Assembly (NCBI GenBank): GCA_008501785.1
Contig: QQUD01000209.1
Coordinates: 1 to 6,553, forward strand
From: Chloroflexota bacterium
GTDB lineage: Bacteria > Chloroflexota > Anaerolineae > Promineifilales > Promineifilaceae
Direction of reading: 5' to 3'
DNA: 6,553 nt
Positions within the stretch are counted from its first letter, which is position 1, and every line of letters begins with the position of its first letter. A model generated the notes under the pieces. It had not been told where the DNA came from and did no database searches. It saw only the letters and a list, made by a program, of their open reading frames with translations. Position numbers and translations under genes: made by a program. Of the stretch, positions 5,519 through 6,553 are shown piece by piece.

Positions 5519-6553
5519 TTAAATTTCAAAAGTCCGCTTATCTAGTCGATTTTGGATTTTCCAAATTGCTTCTAATGCAGTATTTGCAATACGAAACTTG
5601 GAATGAGCAACCGTATCATCTTTGACTGCAATATTTTCTAGTTCTTTCAACACTCTTTTATTACCAATCTTTCCCAAGGTATAAACTGCTTGCCATCTCA
5701 CATTTGGATCATTATCTTTTAAAACTGATACTATTGGTTCAATCACCCAATCATCATTGATTCTCTCCAAAATTTCAATTGTATTTCTTCTTACCAAAGA
5801 GTTTGGATGTTTGAGGAGGGCAATTAACTTATTCCTCGGCGGATGTTTACTTCTTTCTATCACTTTACGTATTTTTTGTCTTGAGAATCTACTTGGTTCT
5901 AACAAATCAATAATTAATGGTTCTAGAGCGTTGGCATTCTTGATTTCCCCAAGAATTACAACTGTATCCCAACGAATATGTATATCTGGGTCGCGCATGG
6001 ACCCAAGGAGAATATCAACAAATTCTTTTGATACATCTGCATCAGTGGTTTCATATACTATTTCAATGCAGCGCTTTAATAAAGAAATCGATGATTTATG
6101 CCTCTTTTCAATAATTTGATTAGCTAACCATTCTGCTATCAACATTTGAGAGTCAGAAATTCCAATAAGCATAATAATGATTTCATTCATATCTTTATGC
6201 ATAAGTGATTCTCCCAAAATGGTAGTGATGCTAGCTAATGGGGAATCAAAAGATGAATTATTAATCATATTATTTAAATAAAAAGCGACAAAAAATTCTT
6301 GTACGAGTTGATGAACAAACTCAATACGCTTTCTAAACCTTGTAACTAAAAGCGAGGATGCCACAGCTTCTTCTAAAACATCTTCAACAGTATATGGCGT
6401 ACCTGTTATGCAATGTTTAAGTATATTACGTGCCGTTTCCCAACCAGTTTCATTACCAAATCCTACAAGCTCATCATCATGCATTGAGTAAGCGAGTTCA
6501 GATAATGCATACATTTCTAACTTGATAGGAACAATGCTCTTCCTAATTGAGTG
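5519..6553 (-). CDS. STAND (NACHT-type) ATPase, C-terminal part with HEAT repeats (5' partial)
   Basis: The frame stays open to the right edge (13 codons upstream of the Met at 6514 read HSIRKSIVPIKLE with no stop), so the gene begins outside the window. Numbering from that Met, residues about 1-80 look like the helical region that follows a NACHT ATPase core: SELAYSMHDDE, then a winged-helix-like stretch, then FVHQLVQEFFVAFYL at 66-80, the typical '(F)xHxxxQEffAAxyL' signature of NACHT proteins. Residues about 160-325 are HEAT-like repeats (for example DPDIHIRWDTVVILGEI, NSLVRRNTIEILERI and DPNVRWQAVYTLGKIG), a likely sensor or ligand-binding array. The P-loop would lie upstream, unseen. Such proteins oligomerise on sensing a trigger and activate an effector; some are antiphage NLR-like systems. 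The effector here is unknown. The gene is A+T-rich compared with the first gene. Confidence 0.85.
   Translation of the reverse strand, partial: HSIRKSIVPIKLEMYALSELAYSMHDDELVGFGNETGWETARNILKHCITGTPYTVEDVLEEAVASSLLVTRFRKRIEFVHQLVQEFFVAFYLNNMINNSSFDSPLASITTILGESLMHKDMNEIIIMLIGISDSQMLIAEWLANQIIEKRHKSSISLLKRCIEIVYETTDADVSKEFVDILLGSMRDPDIHIRWDTVVILGEIKNANALEPLIIDLLEPSRFSRQKIRKVIERSKHPPRNKLIALLKHPNSLVRRNTIEILERINDDWVIEPIVSVLKDNDPNVRWQAVYTLGKIGNKRVLKELENIAVKDDTVAHSKFRIANTALEAIWKIQNRLDKRTFEI

Noticed and set aside
5757..6119. Plus-strand 120-codon frame within the STAND gene, and the antisense frames at 4137-4487, 1273-1464, 1042-1269, 583-807 and 245-520
   Set aside because: They are opposite-strand shadows of genes with clear domain matches, and their translations look unlike real proteins.

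Overview
The window looks like an accessory stretch of a bacterial chromosome. There is no rRNA, tRNA, CRISPR array or recognisable transposase. The gene content suggests a Chloroflexota-like or similarly complex multicellular bacterium: a DeoR-type regulator fused to a sugar-binding-protein-like domain, a death-like effector-associated domain (EAD) protein, a NACHT-type STAND ATPase tail with HEAT repeats, and a repeated GC palindrome. That assignment is inference; nothing in the window proves it. Base composition is uneven. The first gene is fairly GC-balanced, while the lipoprotein and STAND genes are visibly A+T-rich, as expected of acquired or fast-evolving genes.

Layout: (1) 2-1600, plus strand, a 5'-truncated DeoR-family regulator with a type I periplasmic-binding-protein-like domain inserted between its HTH and its DeoR C-terminal domain. 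(2) 1674-3370, minus strand, a two-gene operon: a secreted lipoprotein, then (overlapping by GTGA) a cytoplasmic-looking unknown protein with an acidic Asp-Phe repeat tail. (3) 3371-3785, a 415-base non-coding stretch with a perfect copy of the palindrome and a possible promoter. (4) 3786-4490, plus strand, an EAD-domain adaptor-like protein. (5) 4491-4714, a convergent intergenic region with a perfect 23-bp inverted repeat and a possible gene remnant. (6) 4715-5257, minus strand, an FMN-dependent nitroreductase with a very good sigma70-type promoter. (7) 5519 to the right edge, minus strand, the C-terminal part of a STAND ATPase with HEAT repeats.

The strongest unexplained signal is the palindrome AACGGCCGTT. 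It occurs five times exactly and once in degenerate form, both inside a gene and between genes. The EAD protein and the NACHT/HEAT protein lie about 1 kb apart. In other bacteria these two families belong to the same class of conflict and programmed-response systems, so a functional link is plausible but unproven: they are on opposite strands with a nitroreductase between them.
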